A stretch of 64,000 bases of DNA from Trichosphaerium sp. ATCC 40318 (GCA_038496445.1 JALMLS010000321.1:1-64000), one strand, 5' to 3'; numbered from the stretch's first letter, positions 20,616 to 32,861 are shown. Translations and numbers: made by a program. The notes: a model not told the origin generated them from the letters alone.

Positions 20616-21360
20616 CTGTTTCATTCAAGTTTTACTAATATTTTCTAGAAAGTGAGTTTTTAGCACTTTTAGCAGATCTAGCAAGATCTGACACTTCTGT
20701 CAAATGGTGTAGATCTATCACAATGTGAACTATTTGTGTTACAATGTTGTCCTTCATTGTATGACTTGGGTACCTTACGGTAAGTGATAGCAAAATTATC
20801 AATGTAAGTTTCAACAGACCATGGAAGATGATCGCAGTATTTTACCTACGCAAACTGTACACGGTACACCACAGTGTTCATGCGCTAAAAGCGAATTAAA
20901 AAGGCATGATGTCCTACAAAGCTATCGCATTACCGCCAAACACGGTATGAATGCCTCAAACACTGTTTGCTTTATGTTTTGCTTCAAAAAATCAACGTAC
21001 GTGTATAACTTACTAGCGCTACGCTAGCGCCTACCCCATGCTAACAAAAGTGCTATGGCTGCATCCAAATAGAAAGGCAATGTAATAACGTTAAAACCTC
21101 CCAAAACACCACCAGCGTTGCTGTAGGCTTTGTAAACGCCACCAGGCGTCAAATATGTAAATAAAATTTTTTGCTATGGGTTTGTTAAATCACGTGGGTT
21201 TGAAATGGTTGGATCACTCGACAGGCGTGAGGGTAGCTCGCATTTAAAAAATGACAATTTGCAAGATCTGTCAGAAGTGTCAAATCCGTCAGATCTGACA
21301 GATAGGCAGAAACTGGATTTTTTTTGCTAAAAGTCAGTCTCAAAACTTGAATGAAACAGA
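20616..21360. repeat. candidate inverted-repeat element
   Basis: CTGTTTCATTCAAGTTTT at 20616 is mirrored by its reverse complement ending about 21360. Inside both ends lie related blocks (AGCAAGATCTGACACTTCTGTC near 20690; TTGCAAGATCTGTCAGAAGTGTC near 21262). This gives about 100-bp imperfect inverted arms around about 530 bp. A similar TGACATTTCTGACAGAACTTGC occurs near 36480. It may be a degraded non-autonomous DNA transposon. The 44-codon frame at 20821 inside it has no recognisable homology. Confidence 0.45.
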
Positions 21361-21899
21361 ATAAGACTCTCACTGCATTAGTGTATTTTTCGTGTAACTT
21401 GGTAGTTGTAACAATAAGAGCCTGAAATAAGTAGCCTATAACGACAGCCATACAAAATAAATAAACTGTTGTCACAGGAGCCCTTAGCTATGAAGTTGGG
21501 ATTTTATAAGTAGATGACTGATGGGGTGAGGTAGAAAGTATAAGTCGTTATCCACTCACAAGAACAAAGTAAACATATGTTATTCCAGCGTTTACACAAA
21601 GATCCACGTGTAGAAATAAAAATAATAAAAAAAGGGACCACATTTTAGAATATTCCAGTAATCGACATATTTATAACCATTCCATCACCAGTGGAAAGAT
21701 CCTTGATAAAAGTTAATTACAACACCAATATTGTCTAAGAAATATAGAAAGAAGATTGAAAAAAAAAAAGTTGTTGGAGTTTGATTGTAAACGGTCCAAA
21801 GGCCCTTATCTATTGACCTCACTGTGTGCAAACAAGGTGTACATTCGTGGCAGGAACCATTCGAAAACAACATAACCCAGATGAAACTATTTCTTTTTA

Positions 21900-22960
21900 G
21901 TATTCATTTACCTCTCCATGGTCAATCGATTCCATCAAAGGTTCCCTTGCTTCATCGCCCTCGAATTCCAGTTTAATTCCATGCAGTGCAAGCGTGAACT
22001 CTTTACTTTGTTCTCCGCGATTGTACAGGACGTTGTTATCAATATCTTGAGGCTTTATAGTGTAACTTGATAGCAGGATAACCTTCCTGAGAGCTCTCGG
22101 ATCGATGAATGAACGCGAAAAAAAACATCACAGTTTTTAGTAAGGAACATTTGGATTGCCTTAAGCTGGTTCGGCGGCATACCCTCACCTGTATTTTGAT
22201 ATACTCTAAAAGGAGATGCACTGTGATAATCGATATGATCTACTGAGACTAAAAACAAGGTGAGCACGAAAAAACGACATCAAGGGTAAACAAAGCACTA
22301 ACCCGTAAGAACATCAGTCTCGTTCAAAATCTTATCTTGAAGGATCTCTTCTAGAACGTCATCAAGTGTCACTATACCAATAGCACCAGTAACAGGTATC
22401 TCTCCACTCTATATGCACGATGGAGTTTAGCACTAGCAAACAGTGATTGTCGGCAATGGGGCAGCACAGTTTCTGTGTAATTTGTACAATTTGTACAACT
22501 TGCCAAATTGCTACCTAAAATTACAGAATTTGCGAAAATACCTAAATTTACAAGGTAGAAAATAAATTGGCAGCACTGGCAATACCTTTTCTCACCACTG
22601 CATTAACGAAATAATTTCTTACTACTTCACAGTACTCTATAGTATATTGTATACTCTGAGGTACAATCAATAGTACAACAGTGATTGCAGTGATGAGAAA
22701 TAGCATTGTAAAGGTTCCATAAAATGCAGTAAAAGTAGCAAATTGCCATATTGCGAATTTCTACAATTTCTGCAATTATTTTGACAAATTGTAAACTTTG
22801 TGCAAAAACTGTGCTGGCCCACTTACCATTTCGTTTTGAGTGACGATAGCAAAGTGAGATGCACCTGTTTTGAACTTTACCAATAATCTTTCTAGATTAT
22901 TACCAGCTCTCTCGCTGGCAAAATGAACTTCTTGTTATTAATAAACATGCCGAATGGCTA
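21900..22960 (-). CDS. CNNM/ACDP-like CBS-domain protein, N-terminus missing
   Basis: Minus-strand exons encode the second half of a CNNM (cyclin M, Mg2+ transport mediator). They are a CBS stretch NLERLLVKFKTGASHFAIVTQ (about 22830-22930), then GIVTLDDVLEEILQDKILNETD (about 22310-22410). A linker has PPNQLKAIQMFL (about 22150). A cyclic-nucleotide-binding-like block reads DNNVLYNRGEQSKEFTLALHG (about 21980-22040). The DUF21 membrane domain and first CBS half expected upstream are absent: the next gene starts at 23240 and no matching exon lies between. The gene is either 5'-truncated or has very divergent N-terminal exons. The 3' end is not resolved. Its 22411-22828 intron is almost entirely a palindromic element. 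Confidence 0.65.
22457..22821. repeat. large imperfect palindrome filling an intron
   Basis: GGGGCAGCACAGTTTCTGTG at 22458 is mirrored by the reverse complement of GCAAAAACTGTGCTGGCCC ending about 22820. Inner blocks (TTTCTCACCACTGCATTAA versus the reverse complement of TGCAGTGATGAGAAATAG) also pair, with the centre near 22640. The right edge lies only a few bases from the GTAAGT donor of the CNNM-like gene on the minus strand. It behaves like a fold-back/MITE element that became, or created, an intron. Confidence 0.65.
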
Positions 22961-23239
22961 CAATAACTATACTATTGTCACGAATTGACATTTTTTAAAA
23001 GAGTGCACACGAAGTATCTCGCAACCATAAAAGGAAAATGTTTGGAAAAATAAGAAACAATTTCCAACTTTGTTATTCTCAACAGATTTCACGATGTTTC
23101 TCGGAAGATTTGATGATGCTTTTGTCAATCTAGGACTTGCTCTGTAAGCCAACCGCCCCAAACATTCGAATTTGTAGGCTTAAGATACACACGTTAACTT
23201 AAAGTCGTCACTACCTTTTTTAGGAAAGTTGAAAGCCAA

Positions 23240-25499
23240 ATGCAACAACGCTTCTATTTTGTTTTTATCGTCCTGGTTACGCTATGCGCACTAAATGCGT
23301 ATACGCAACCTACAGAGAAGTACAGTACGTGAAATAGTTTACTTCAATCCCTTTGTACTAACGAAACAGCTTGCAATCTATTCGTTGCGCCATGGGGCAA
23401 CGATAATAACGTACGCCTATCCAAAAAACACATTCTAGAAACAAGTCACCTAATCAAAGCTTAGACTTACGTAAATCGTACATCTCCTTTCCGTACAGTG
23501 TCTAAAGCACTGGAAATGGTGAAAGACGAAGTGCAACAAACAATTATATGTCTTGATGGTGAGCTGTAGTCTTTTTGAAAGTATTTTTTTTCAGAAAAGT
23601 CTTTTCGAAAACAAATCACTTTGTCACGTGCAACAACCACTTAGCTTTGATTACTTTTTTATAGGTGGAGACTATGAGCCAAGCGGTACCTATTATATGA
23701 CTGCCATGGGCGAGAGAGTAATAGCGCACCAACCATGGCAAAATATTGGTTCAGCAAAGAGAGTTAAAGTCATGGTATGTTCTGGACAACTTGTTAAATA
23801 TCTATTACTTACTTTGGTAAATACGAATAGTTTGAGTTCGATGGAGGTTTTCTTTTTACCATTGATGGATTAACAAACCCTGATCTGAACTTTAAGGTTA
23901 AGGATAATGATTCCATAATTAATCTAACAATTGTTGATACGGCAATAACCTCTTCAACCAGTACAAACAAAATCCTCACTAGTTGCAATTTTTGGTTAAA
24001 GTAGTTTTTTTAGATATAACATTAGGTGGTGGTTCTAACACTGTTGGAAGTGTAACTTTAACTAATTTGACTGTTACCAGCAATATGACGTTTTTAACTG
24101 CCTCTTCTTCTCATGTTTCAGTATTTGTGGAGAACTGTACGTTTGCATATAGCACTTATAAGATTCAAGGTACTGGCAAATAACAGAGACATTGAAACTA
24201 AAAATACCTTGTAGCAAGTTTTGTGAGTATCGTGGATAGCTATTTTAGTCTGGAGGAAATTGATAGATCTCTAGAGGTTACAAGCATAAACATTGATTTT
24301 AATCGGAACACTGTTTATGGTTGTGACTTTAATCCACTTTTTGTCGACATTCCAGTTTGTTTGTATTTCAACTCACCATCAAATATTTCCGGTTCTCTCG
24401 AAGTCACAAGTAACACTTTTATTGGATCAAACGCTTATTTTGCGTATGTAATACTTCCAGATGTTATACAATACAACGTTCTAGTAACTGAAAACAAGTT
24501 TGGATGTCTTGTAAGTGTATTTTTTTGTGCACTGTTAGAAATCAGAAAGTAACAATCTTTTCACTTCTAACGACCTCTGTAGGAAAAGAACAAGACTGAT
24601 TTTAGAGCTATTTATTTTTCAGATAATATAAAAAACCCAGATGTTTCGGATAACACTATAGAGTGCCAAAGTACGCTACCATTTCTTTTTTTTTTTTTTT
24701 TTTTGGGTTCTTTCAAAGTTGTTCTTATCAAAATTATAGTCAATTGCTCATCGTCATACCGTCAGAACGGTTCTGTTGCGTGTCTAATGTGTCCAAAAAA
24801 TGAATTTCAAAATCCAACCTATCCTACCATATGCTCTTGCCCACGTGGTGAGTTTTCACCTTTACAAGGTATATGTGCTCCGTGCCATTTTGGTACTGGT
24901 GGGTATGTAACTATATTACATTGCTAGCGTTAATTTGCATTCACAGAACATCAAATGGAACATGTGAATATTGTGTAGGAAATACATATGCTGATAGCAG
25001 CGGACTACCAAACTGTAAAATTTGCCCAAAAGGTCAACAAGGTGCTCATCGTGAAGGACAGAAGGGTAACACATTCTGTGAAGGCATTACTCCTTCAACA
25101 GCTTCGCCAACAACTGTTTCTCCAGCAGCTTCACCAACAACTGTTCCTCCAACAGCTTCGCCAACAACTGTTCCTCCAGCAGCTTCACCAACAACTGTTC
25201 CTCCAACAACTATTCTGCCGTCAAGTCCAATAACACACTCGCCAGCGGGTTCTTCCCCCACAGTTGCTCCCACTAATGGACCAACGAGTCCGTCAAGTAG
25301 AGACCCTGTACATAAAAAAGTGAACCCACTTATTTTCGTCGGTGCAGGCATAGCTGCAGTAGTCATAAGTAAGTATCTTTTCATTATCACGCTGCTTATC
25401 CTATTTTTATCAATCTAAACGAATTTAGTTACTCTTGTGATTGTTGGAGTAGTGTTTTTCTACCGCAGACAAACCTTCGGCTACACTCGTGTAGATTGA
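23240..25499 (+). CDS. type I surface protein: beta-helix-like ectodomain, Cys-rich region, Thr/Pro stalk, TM
   Basis: Starts with a signal peptide (MQQRFYFVFIVLVTLCALN). Several exons then give repeating beta-rich sequence resembling right-handed parallel beta-helix proteins (GSVTLTNLTVTSNMTFL, VSVFVENCTFAYS, ITSINIDFN-type turns). A cysteine-rich section follows (SVACLMCPKNEF, ICSCPRGEF, NGTCEYCVGNTYADSSGLP, CKICPKGQQG), like the ephrin-receptor/GCC2-GCC3 type. Next is a mucin-like stalk of ASPTTVPP(T/A) repeats (about 25090-25210). It ends with a transmembrane helix (PLIFVGAGIAAVVI, spliced to VTLVIVGVVFFYRR) and a short tail to TGA at 25497-25499. Introns begin GTACG, GTATG or GTAAG. Likely a heavily glycosylated adhesion or receptor-like coat protein; the ligand is unknown. 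Confidence 0.75.
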
Positions 25500-26050
25500 G
25501 GTATTTAAATAACCAAGAAATAAAAAACCAAAATAAAACATTTCCGCTTGTGCCTTTGTCAAATGCCATAATTGGCCGAGTTTGATGCTTCAAAAAGGAC
25601 TACTGTGGTTTATATTTGATTTGAATACTCACATGTTTATTGTGTACGTAGTAATGCCTTGGAAAAAGCAGAACAAAAAACATGAAGTGATCTCAAACAT
25701 TACAAGTTTTTTAGTTTGGACTGTCAAAAAATAAAGCGACTACCAGTTTTAGCAATGTTGTAAGTCAGGTTTCGTTTGAGTAGTAGTTTACACCGCTTAG
25801 TATCTAAAATAATGCTATTTTGTGATAGCACTATGTATAATTTTCCAGGATGGGTTGTGAACATAGGTAGCCCATATCCCTACATGTATTTGTCTTATCT
25901 CACTACCCCAATCTATCTTTAATGAATGTTGTCAGATGTATTCCACTGCCTGATGCAGTTACCCTAGCACATATATTTGATAAGCCTTTGACTTGTTTTT
26001 TGAACAAAACAAACAATTCTTGATGTCTTTTCTTTATTTATTTACAGATA
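25500..26050. other. intergenic, convergent ends
   Basis: About 550 bp between the surface protein (+) and the CLU-LRR gene (-). No gene seen. Confidence 0.45.
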
Positions 26051-29000
26051 TTATGCTAATCCCGTTGTAGATGCATTTTTTATAACATCGGTAATACGTG
26101 GTTGTATTGCTTCAGGTGAACTTCGCTCAAAATGGTCGTAATAAAGTGCTTGGGCTGATTTTGCTATTTCAACGTGTATTTTAAGCTTTGGGCATTGATG
26201 GCGGAGGTCCCAGAAAAGAAACTTGCTTGTAATTTGTCTACAAAAACTAACATCGAGTGTTTCTAGTTGTACACATCTTTGTAATAATTTTTGAATACTA
26301 GTAATATACCATTAGACTCAACATACTTAATAAAAAGCAAAGCAAAAAAAAAAGAGAAAAAGTTTGTTTTTCTTGGACATTATCACGTGTTTGTTTCAGT
26401 TTCTTAATTTTACACGTACCTACTATTTCCAATAGTGCTCATATATGACATATTTAGTTCCTAGACGATTTTGAGTGTTAGGTTATTGTATATGAAAGAT
26501 CAACCCGGAGGTTGTGAGGTACCTTTAGATTTGTGCAGTGTTCGCTTAGGGCAATAACACTCATATTTGTTAGTGCTTTACAACGTGATATATACAAAGA
26601 CTCAAGCCCAGTTAGATCTTTAATCATAGCTGTGAACCCTTGAAAAGGAATTAAACAAAGCGGAGAGTAAAATTCACTGAAACGGAGATTATCCGCTTAT
26701 GAACCAAAAAGATTATTAGATTCGGTGGCGACAGGATTCGAACCTGCGAGCCACAAGGGCACTTGGTCTCAAATCAAGCTGCTTTAACCAACTGGCTACA
26801 CCACCGCTGTATGGATAAACAAGCGCTGTGGCGCAGAACACCCCAGAAAAAAAGCGAAACAACATGTACAAAGCCTGTGACTTTTTTTTTCTTTTTTTTC
26901 TTCGATTTTTGCGTACCAGAGTTAGTGGTGAGTCCACATTTACCCATTGCAAGAGTCTTAAGATTTGAAGCATAAGCACCAAGAGCAGCAAGAGATCTAT
27001 CTACACAAATTGAATTAACAAACAACCAAACAAACATTAGATCAGTGAAATAGTGTCGTACTTGAAATATTTGAACAACCAACAAATCCTAGTGTATCAA
27101 GAAGAGGGCATTTTCTTGCCAATGAAATTATAGTTACATCAGTAATCTTTTCACAACTATGCATTGAAATAGAACGTAGATTAAGTGGCTTCATATCAAT
27201 ATTATTCAAGAAAGCAAAGTTATGATTGCCAAGAGATCCATTGAATGATAAGATCAATGATGTCAACAGTGTACATCTAGTGAATAAATTCTCTAATGAT
27301 ACACCACTACAAACAATCAAAAGTCAAAAAAAGCAATAAGTTAGGTAGAAAAAAAATCACGTTTTTTTCCTTTGTGTTGACGTACAAATACTGATTGCAT
27401 TGTGTAAGATCTAACGCTTCTAATGCTGTACACTGCTGAGTGAGCATCTCAATAGCAGTATCCGTTACTTTTGTTGCTGTCAAGTCCAAGTCAGTTAGTG
27501 CAGGAGCATGTTTGAATAACATCATGATACTCTCATTGTTTACAGCCATACATTTGCGAACACAAAGGCGTTTTAAGTTTTTAGCATAAGGAGCAAAGAA
27601 GTGAATACATTGAGGTGATAGTGTAGGACATCCGCTTAAAGATAACTCTGTGAGGTGTAATGCTATAGCAGGTGTTTTCAACTTATAGCAAAACGTAGTA
27701 TTCATGGTCAAGTTTGCCCACATTCCCAACAATAAAGTCTGTTAAAGGAAATCAGATCATACACCTTTTCTGAGAATTACACGTGCCTTAACGTTAGGTA
27801 AATTCATATCTATACCCATTATTGAAGCATCTGTTATAAGACTACTCCCGGATAGCGTCAAATGTTGTATTGTCGTTAAACTTTTTGGTAAATTCAAAAA
27901 AGTGTCATCTGTAAAATTAGAATCTCCGGCAGTCAATTTTCTTCACACAGTAAGCAACAAATATTGATGTATTTACGGCAATAATGCGCACGTGAGTTTT
28001 TGCCACGGAGGCAATCGATCGATATTACCACAACCGGAGATATTAAGCTCTTCAAGTTGAGGCAAGAAAGTTGCAAGTTTTGACAAACCTAAATGGACCT
28101 CCATTTAGTTTCGTTGACTTCGTTAGCACTGCGAAAACTTAATTACCTTCATTATCAATCTCTGCATAAGGTATATCTAGTTTGGTTATATTTACAGAGA
28201 ATTGAGCCAAACTCAAAAGAGCAGGAACACTAAAGGGCGATGCATCATGGATAGTAAAAGAAGATAATTGACCAAGTTTTTTTGAGAGCACAGGGAATAT
28301 ATACATGTCATAGTGTGGTCCTCGTTTTAAAAATATCTAAGGCGCATGTGTTACGTCCACAATATTAAAATAAAGAGGCACTCATCTATATTACCTCAAC
28401 ATGAGCCAACAGTCTAAGATCGGAAGCTTGGTTTACACTATCAATTACTCTTTGCTTTAAGACATCATCTTGTACGCCCAATACTGTCTCATACAACCCA
28501 CCTACTCGTTTATACACTTTATGTGTGTCTTGCAGTTGTTTCACATGATCATTTCTATGTAAAGTGTATAACAGTCCCGTATCAAGCTTGTAAAGAATGT
28601 TAGTTAACAAGTGATTTTCAAGAAAAACCTGAGTGCTCTCTATTTTAAACAACTCTTACAACGTTAAAACAACAAGTTAAAGTTCTTTTTGCTATTGCTT
28701 GAGATTCAGTTATTGAGCTAAGGTGAAAACACGGCGCAACGTCAAAAAAGACAACAGCATTTACATCAAAACATGTCTTCGTACCGAGTAGTCAAGAAGT
28801 ATCTCTGCAAACTCTAAACTTGCTCCAGCATGTGTTTCATCTATAGACAGAGCTTGCTCTACTTTCTATTGATATATAAGCCACACAGACTTAACTCTAG
28901 ATTAACCGTACCTCCATTGCTTTTTTTAGAAACCAAAACTTTGTTGAAGAGTGATCTGACCTGAAATTCAGAGCAAATAAATGCAATGTACGACCCCACT

Positions 29001-31815
29001 CGTAAAATGCAAGTGTAGAGTTAGGTACTACTTTTACAGCTTGCTAAAGAAACACCATAAGAAGCAACCAAAGTACTACCCGAACCGTTTAAAGAACATT
29101 ACCTGAAAGCATCTGAACGCTCTGTAAAATAATCGCCTTGCTTCTGCTCCCTGAAATACATTAAATTATGTCTACACTCGTTGATTATATGTAAATTACC
29201 GTCCTTTGTTGAGCTTCAAGGCTAAGAGCCTACAACCAAACCTTAGTTGAAAGAAAAAAAAAATCAAAAAATTCATTCTCACCATGGCATCGCTTTGAGA
29301 AATAATGTTCATTGTTTTCACTAAAGCTTCGCGTTAAACTAGAAAACAAACAAACAATATAACGAAAATGCATTGATGAATAAATGCAATGAAGAGATTT
29401 ATACAAACAACAACATTTCAAGAAAATATTTTGGGATGCTCTTTTTAGGAATTACCTTTAACTCCAATTGAGACAATATCAGAATGTACTCTAACTTTGT
29501 TAGTAATCTTAAGCTTTAAGTATAGACGTACAGTAAGGTTGTTCCATATTCTAACACAACAGCTGCATCATCTTGTATTTTAATAGCTGTTAACACTTCC
29601 AATCGTTCAAGCAAGCTTCTAATTGAAATCAAGTCTAGCAGATTCACCTTGAAGGCATTAGCACGCATGATAGCATTTTGTTAATTCCTTACCTCTTCTA
29701 AACCTTCTGCTGATGACAAAGAGAATAGAAATTTAACCGAAACAAGCTGTTTAATTGTCTAGGAACATTAAACCACAAGCAAGTCGAGAAAAAAAAGTTG
29801 TTACCTTGGTCCAAAAAACTTGTCGGCTTTGAACAAATATCTGATTGTAGTAGTTCAATACAGACCTTATATACGGATCCTAAATGCTTTGAAATTAGAC
29901 TGATATTTAATAATACAAAGCATGTATTGCATACCGCACGTGGTACACAGATTTGTTTCATTTTTTCTCGTAGAATATATTTTAACTGATCTTTAAGTGT
30001 TCTTGCAACCATCTCAGTAAGTATCTGTTGTCGTTTTTGAAGTGATTTGATACCATATCTAACAAAACCCAAGTGACGTATATTAATCCCTTTCAATGAC
30101 TATCAGCTAAGAACAGATCGACTCTTTTTTTTCATACCCCTTCGATGAAGATTTTCTAGGATTTTATCAATACTCATGGACTTCCTGGCATCAAGCCATT
30201 TCGCAAACTCTGGTATAATTGTAGATAGCAACTTTCTACAAGCTTCTTTCACCTTTACAATATCAGAAAAAGCACAATAACCTAAACCGTGGCTAACCTC
30301 TGCATCATGAGTGCTTTGGTTCGGATCGTATCTACCCATTCCGCAAAGAGCATCAGAACTTAATGGACAAGAGTTAGATCTAACTAGTTCAGGTCGAAGA
30401 AGCTCGTAAAGGTGAGTTTTAGGGCCGCTACACAATTGTTATCCAAATAAGGCAGAATAGCGTACTCCTTTCTTATCTTGACTTGTGGAGGAAAAACACG
30501 TGCAAAATCAATGAGATAGTACTCGTTTGGGTTTGGTCCACAATGGCCCTTTTGAACATTAGTATTATCTCATACTGTGGTACGATACCTCAATATCAGC
30601 TGGTCCATAAATAGTAACTTGGTCTACACCAGCAACATGACGTTTTAAGTTAAGAACCTGTAAAAAAAATTAACCATAGCAACAAAAAGCAGTTTACCTT
30701 AGCTGCTTTTGACATAAGACTAGCAAACTCTTTGTCTTTCGAAACTACACCCTGGCCTTGTATAAATTTAATTAACATAAAATCCATCGTGGCAAGCACA
30801 AAATACTTACCTCCATCGCTTGAACCATAAATAAGTGTTTCATTGTTTATTGGCAACATGCTAACAGCCAGCACACGAAAACCTCGATAGTCAATAGAGC
30901 AAACAAGAGGTACATTTAAGTTTGGTATATGACAATTATAAAAGCAGTTACAAGCCTTTAATTCATGTGTTGCTGCTTTCATTGCGTTTTGATCTGAGCC
31001 ATATAAATTTTTAAGATCAAGTGCCACCTTTAAAAATGTTTAAGATATAATCAGGAAAAGTTTATCGCCCTCATACAGCACGTGAAAAAATTCAAATCAA
31101 AAATAGGTACCTTGAATAGTATGCCTTGACACATATACTTACGACCTACAAAGCATAACTTAGCTCAATGACAAGCAGTGTAAAGAATTTATAAATAATT
31201 TTTTTTTTCGCTCATTGAGCTAACTCTTACCTCCAGCAATCCCTGGCAAGTCTGCGCGGCTTATATTTTGCAAATGAGACGGTAAATATAACTCGGTTAT
31301 TATAATCCTAGCATATAGAGTAGCAGCGTAAACAAAATCGCGTCCGAGACTTGACAACGCTTGAAACTTTGCAATTGAGTCTGGCATCAATAGAATCTAT
31401 TAAAAACGTTAATTGAGGTACGGTATCAATACGCTAGTGCATTGTTATGGCGATGAAAGTAGCCTACAAACTATTAACGTACGTTTTGAAATTCTGCGTT
31501 CCAATCTTTCTCAAATTTGCCTGTGGCGGTATTATTTTCTGTTTCTAGCGTTTCACAGGCGTCGTAAGGTGAAAACACTGTTTGTTCTTTCTAAAATGTT
31601 TTAATACGCGTTTACGCCCTTAAATATCGTACGTTATTGACTTCGCTCACGTACATGTCGCTTGACGCATTTTCAACAGTTGAATTATAACTGTACAAAC
31701 AGTAATCTGGCGCGAAACTGCGTACAGGATCTTTTACAGGGTTGCTTTCCTCGTACGAGTATAAAGCACTCTGTTTCGCGTCATAGCCTCCAAAACCTTC
31801 TTTTTTATCCGCCAT
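26051..31815 (-). CDS. CLU-TPR-LRR protein (clustered-mitochondria/TIF31-like)
   Basis: A long minus-strand multi-exon gene from ATG 31815 (MADKKEGFGGYDAKQ). The CLU part has FEKDWNAEFQN (about 31500), VPLVCSIDYRGFRVLAVSML with LIYGSSDGG (about 30830-30920), VLNLKRHVAGVDQVTIYGPADIE (30600-30660), YYLIDFARVFPP (30480-30520), LRPELVRSNSCPLSSDAL (30340-30400) and INIRHLGFVRYG (30050-30090). TPR-like exons follow (VPNSTLAFYEWGRTLHLFA about 29000; ALSIDETHAGASLEFAEIL about 28830). Then come LRR exons of the SITD/AMN1 type (27310-27730, 27042-27310, 26536-26642), ending near GCACAAATGG-type sequence with stop at 26051-26053. CLU proteins bind mRNAs and organise mitochondria in other eukaryotes; an added LRR block is unusual. 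No internal start/stop pair separates the parts, but a two-gene model is not excluded. Confidence 0.7.
26723..26805 (-). tRNA. tRNA-Ser (UGA)
   Basis: 83 nt on the minus strand. The acceptor GGTGGTG pairs with CGCCACC (one G-U). The D arm has GTTGGTTAAA. The anticodon loop TTTGAGA gives anticodon UGA. There is a long variable arm (TGCCCTTGTGGCTC) typical of Ser/Leu, T arm GCAGG-TTCGAAT-CCTGT, and discriminator G. The top anticodon-stem pair (31-39) is A-C and position 37 is G, slightly off the norm. It lies inside an LRR-region intron of the CLU gene, on the same strand. Box A/B promoter sequences are internal. Confidence 0.9.
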
Positions 31816-31882
31816 GTGTTTTACTATGACACTAATCGCTACCACGAGGTCATACTAGCTAATTGGGCTACAGGTGTCAATG

Positions 31883-31888
31883 CACGTG
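31883..31888. promoter_or_regulatory. CACGTG 68 bp upstream of the CLU gene start
   Basis: Palindromic site between the CLU start (31815, -) and the F-box/LRR stop. Inferred promoter element from its repeated placement in the window. Confidence 0.35.
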
Positions 31889-32123
31889 ATTAAGTGAGAG
31901 CGCATAAGCCGTGTACTCTTCTGCAATTCTACAGAGTAGTAATAACGGCATACTGCGCTAGATCATAAACATTAGCGCAACTAAGCCAATTTACATGAGG
32001 TTCTACACTTGTTGCAACTGAAGCTCGGCAAATACAAGATGTTTTGGAAGAATTTGTTTGTTTACTATTTGACATAGTTATTAAATTAAAACAGTAAAAT
32101 GATGAGTGTCTATTGTGGTTGTA

Positions 32124-32861
32124 TCAGATTGTAGAAAGTCCTAATTCTTTATACTTGATACCAGCTTCTTTAACAGCTTTCTTTGTGATGTTCCCTGTAC
32201 CCAGAGTAATTGTTTTAAGACTAGTCAAGTGTTTCAAGCAATCATTTGTTATACATCTACATCCATTGAGTTTGAGGTGTTCAAGATTGACTAAATGCTG
32301 TAGCCCAAAGTCTGTTATATTGTTACTGAAACTCATCAAAAGAGTATTGACATTTGTCAATTCCTTAATACCATCATCTGTCACTGAATGGCCATTCAAA
32401 ATATGGACTGTGTGTACACTACTTAGGTGCTTCAGCCATGAGTTTTTTGGATCTTCAAGGGTGATTTTGTGAACATCTTTTAGTGCCTTTATTCCATCGA
32501 CAGTTAAATAATCACAACCAAAAAGGTTTATTGTGTGAACACCGTTGAAATACTGAATTAAATCAGAAGTACCTTTACTGTATGTCAAGTTTATTCTGCG
32601 AACCCCATCAAGGCAGGCAACATTGTCCAAGGACAGGTTGCAACGATAACAATCGATTGTTGTATTTTTAAGCAACGGGCTGCCTTTGAGAACCTCAAAG
32701 TCAGATGGATTCTTTATAATAATGTATTCAAGCCCAATATTGTTTCGTATGATGTTATTGAAAAGGTGAGACACAATAGAAACGATAATACGTTGCTTTC
32801 TTGGTAATAACCGTAAAACATACGTTATTGTCTCTGGTGGTAGTTCATGAAGATTTTGCAT
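32124..32861 (-). CDS. F-box/LRR protein, intact paralogue
   Basis: A single-exon 245-residue protein from ATG 32861. The N-terminal F-box-like helix set (LHELPPETITYVLRLLPRKQR, then IVSHLFNN) would bind SKP1. It is followed by about eight LRR units with the local signature GVHxIxLxxC..ITDxGI (for example LFGCDYLTVDGIKAL, VHTVHILNGHSVTDDGIKEL). SKP1-CUL1-F-box ligases use such LRRs to hold substrates. It is the closest relative of the broken gene at 6298-13272 (shared GSPLL.NTTI) and gives the reference for its frameshifts. It is divergent with the MORN-type gene at 32957, with only about 95 bp between the starts. Confidence 0.85.
   Translation of the reverse strand: MQNLHELPPETITYVLRLLPRKQRIIVSIVSHLFNNIIRNNIGLEYIIIKNPSDFEVLKGSPLLKNTTIDCYRCNLSLDNVACLDGVRRINLTYSKGTSDLIQYFNGVHTINLFGCDYLTVDGIKALKDVHKITLEDPKNSWLKHLSSVHTVHILNGHSVTDDGIKELTNVNTLLMSFSNNITDFGLQHLVNLEHLKLNGCRCITNDCLKHLTSLKTITLGTGNITKKAVKEAGIKYKELGLSTI

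Noticed and set aside
26716-26991. Minus-strand frame over the tRNA
   Set aside because: It translates the tRNA-Ser gene and intron; not a protein.
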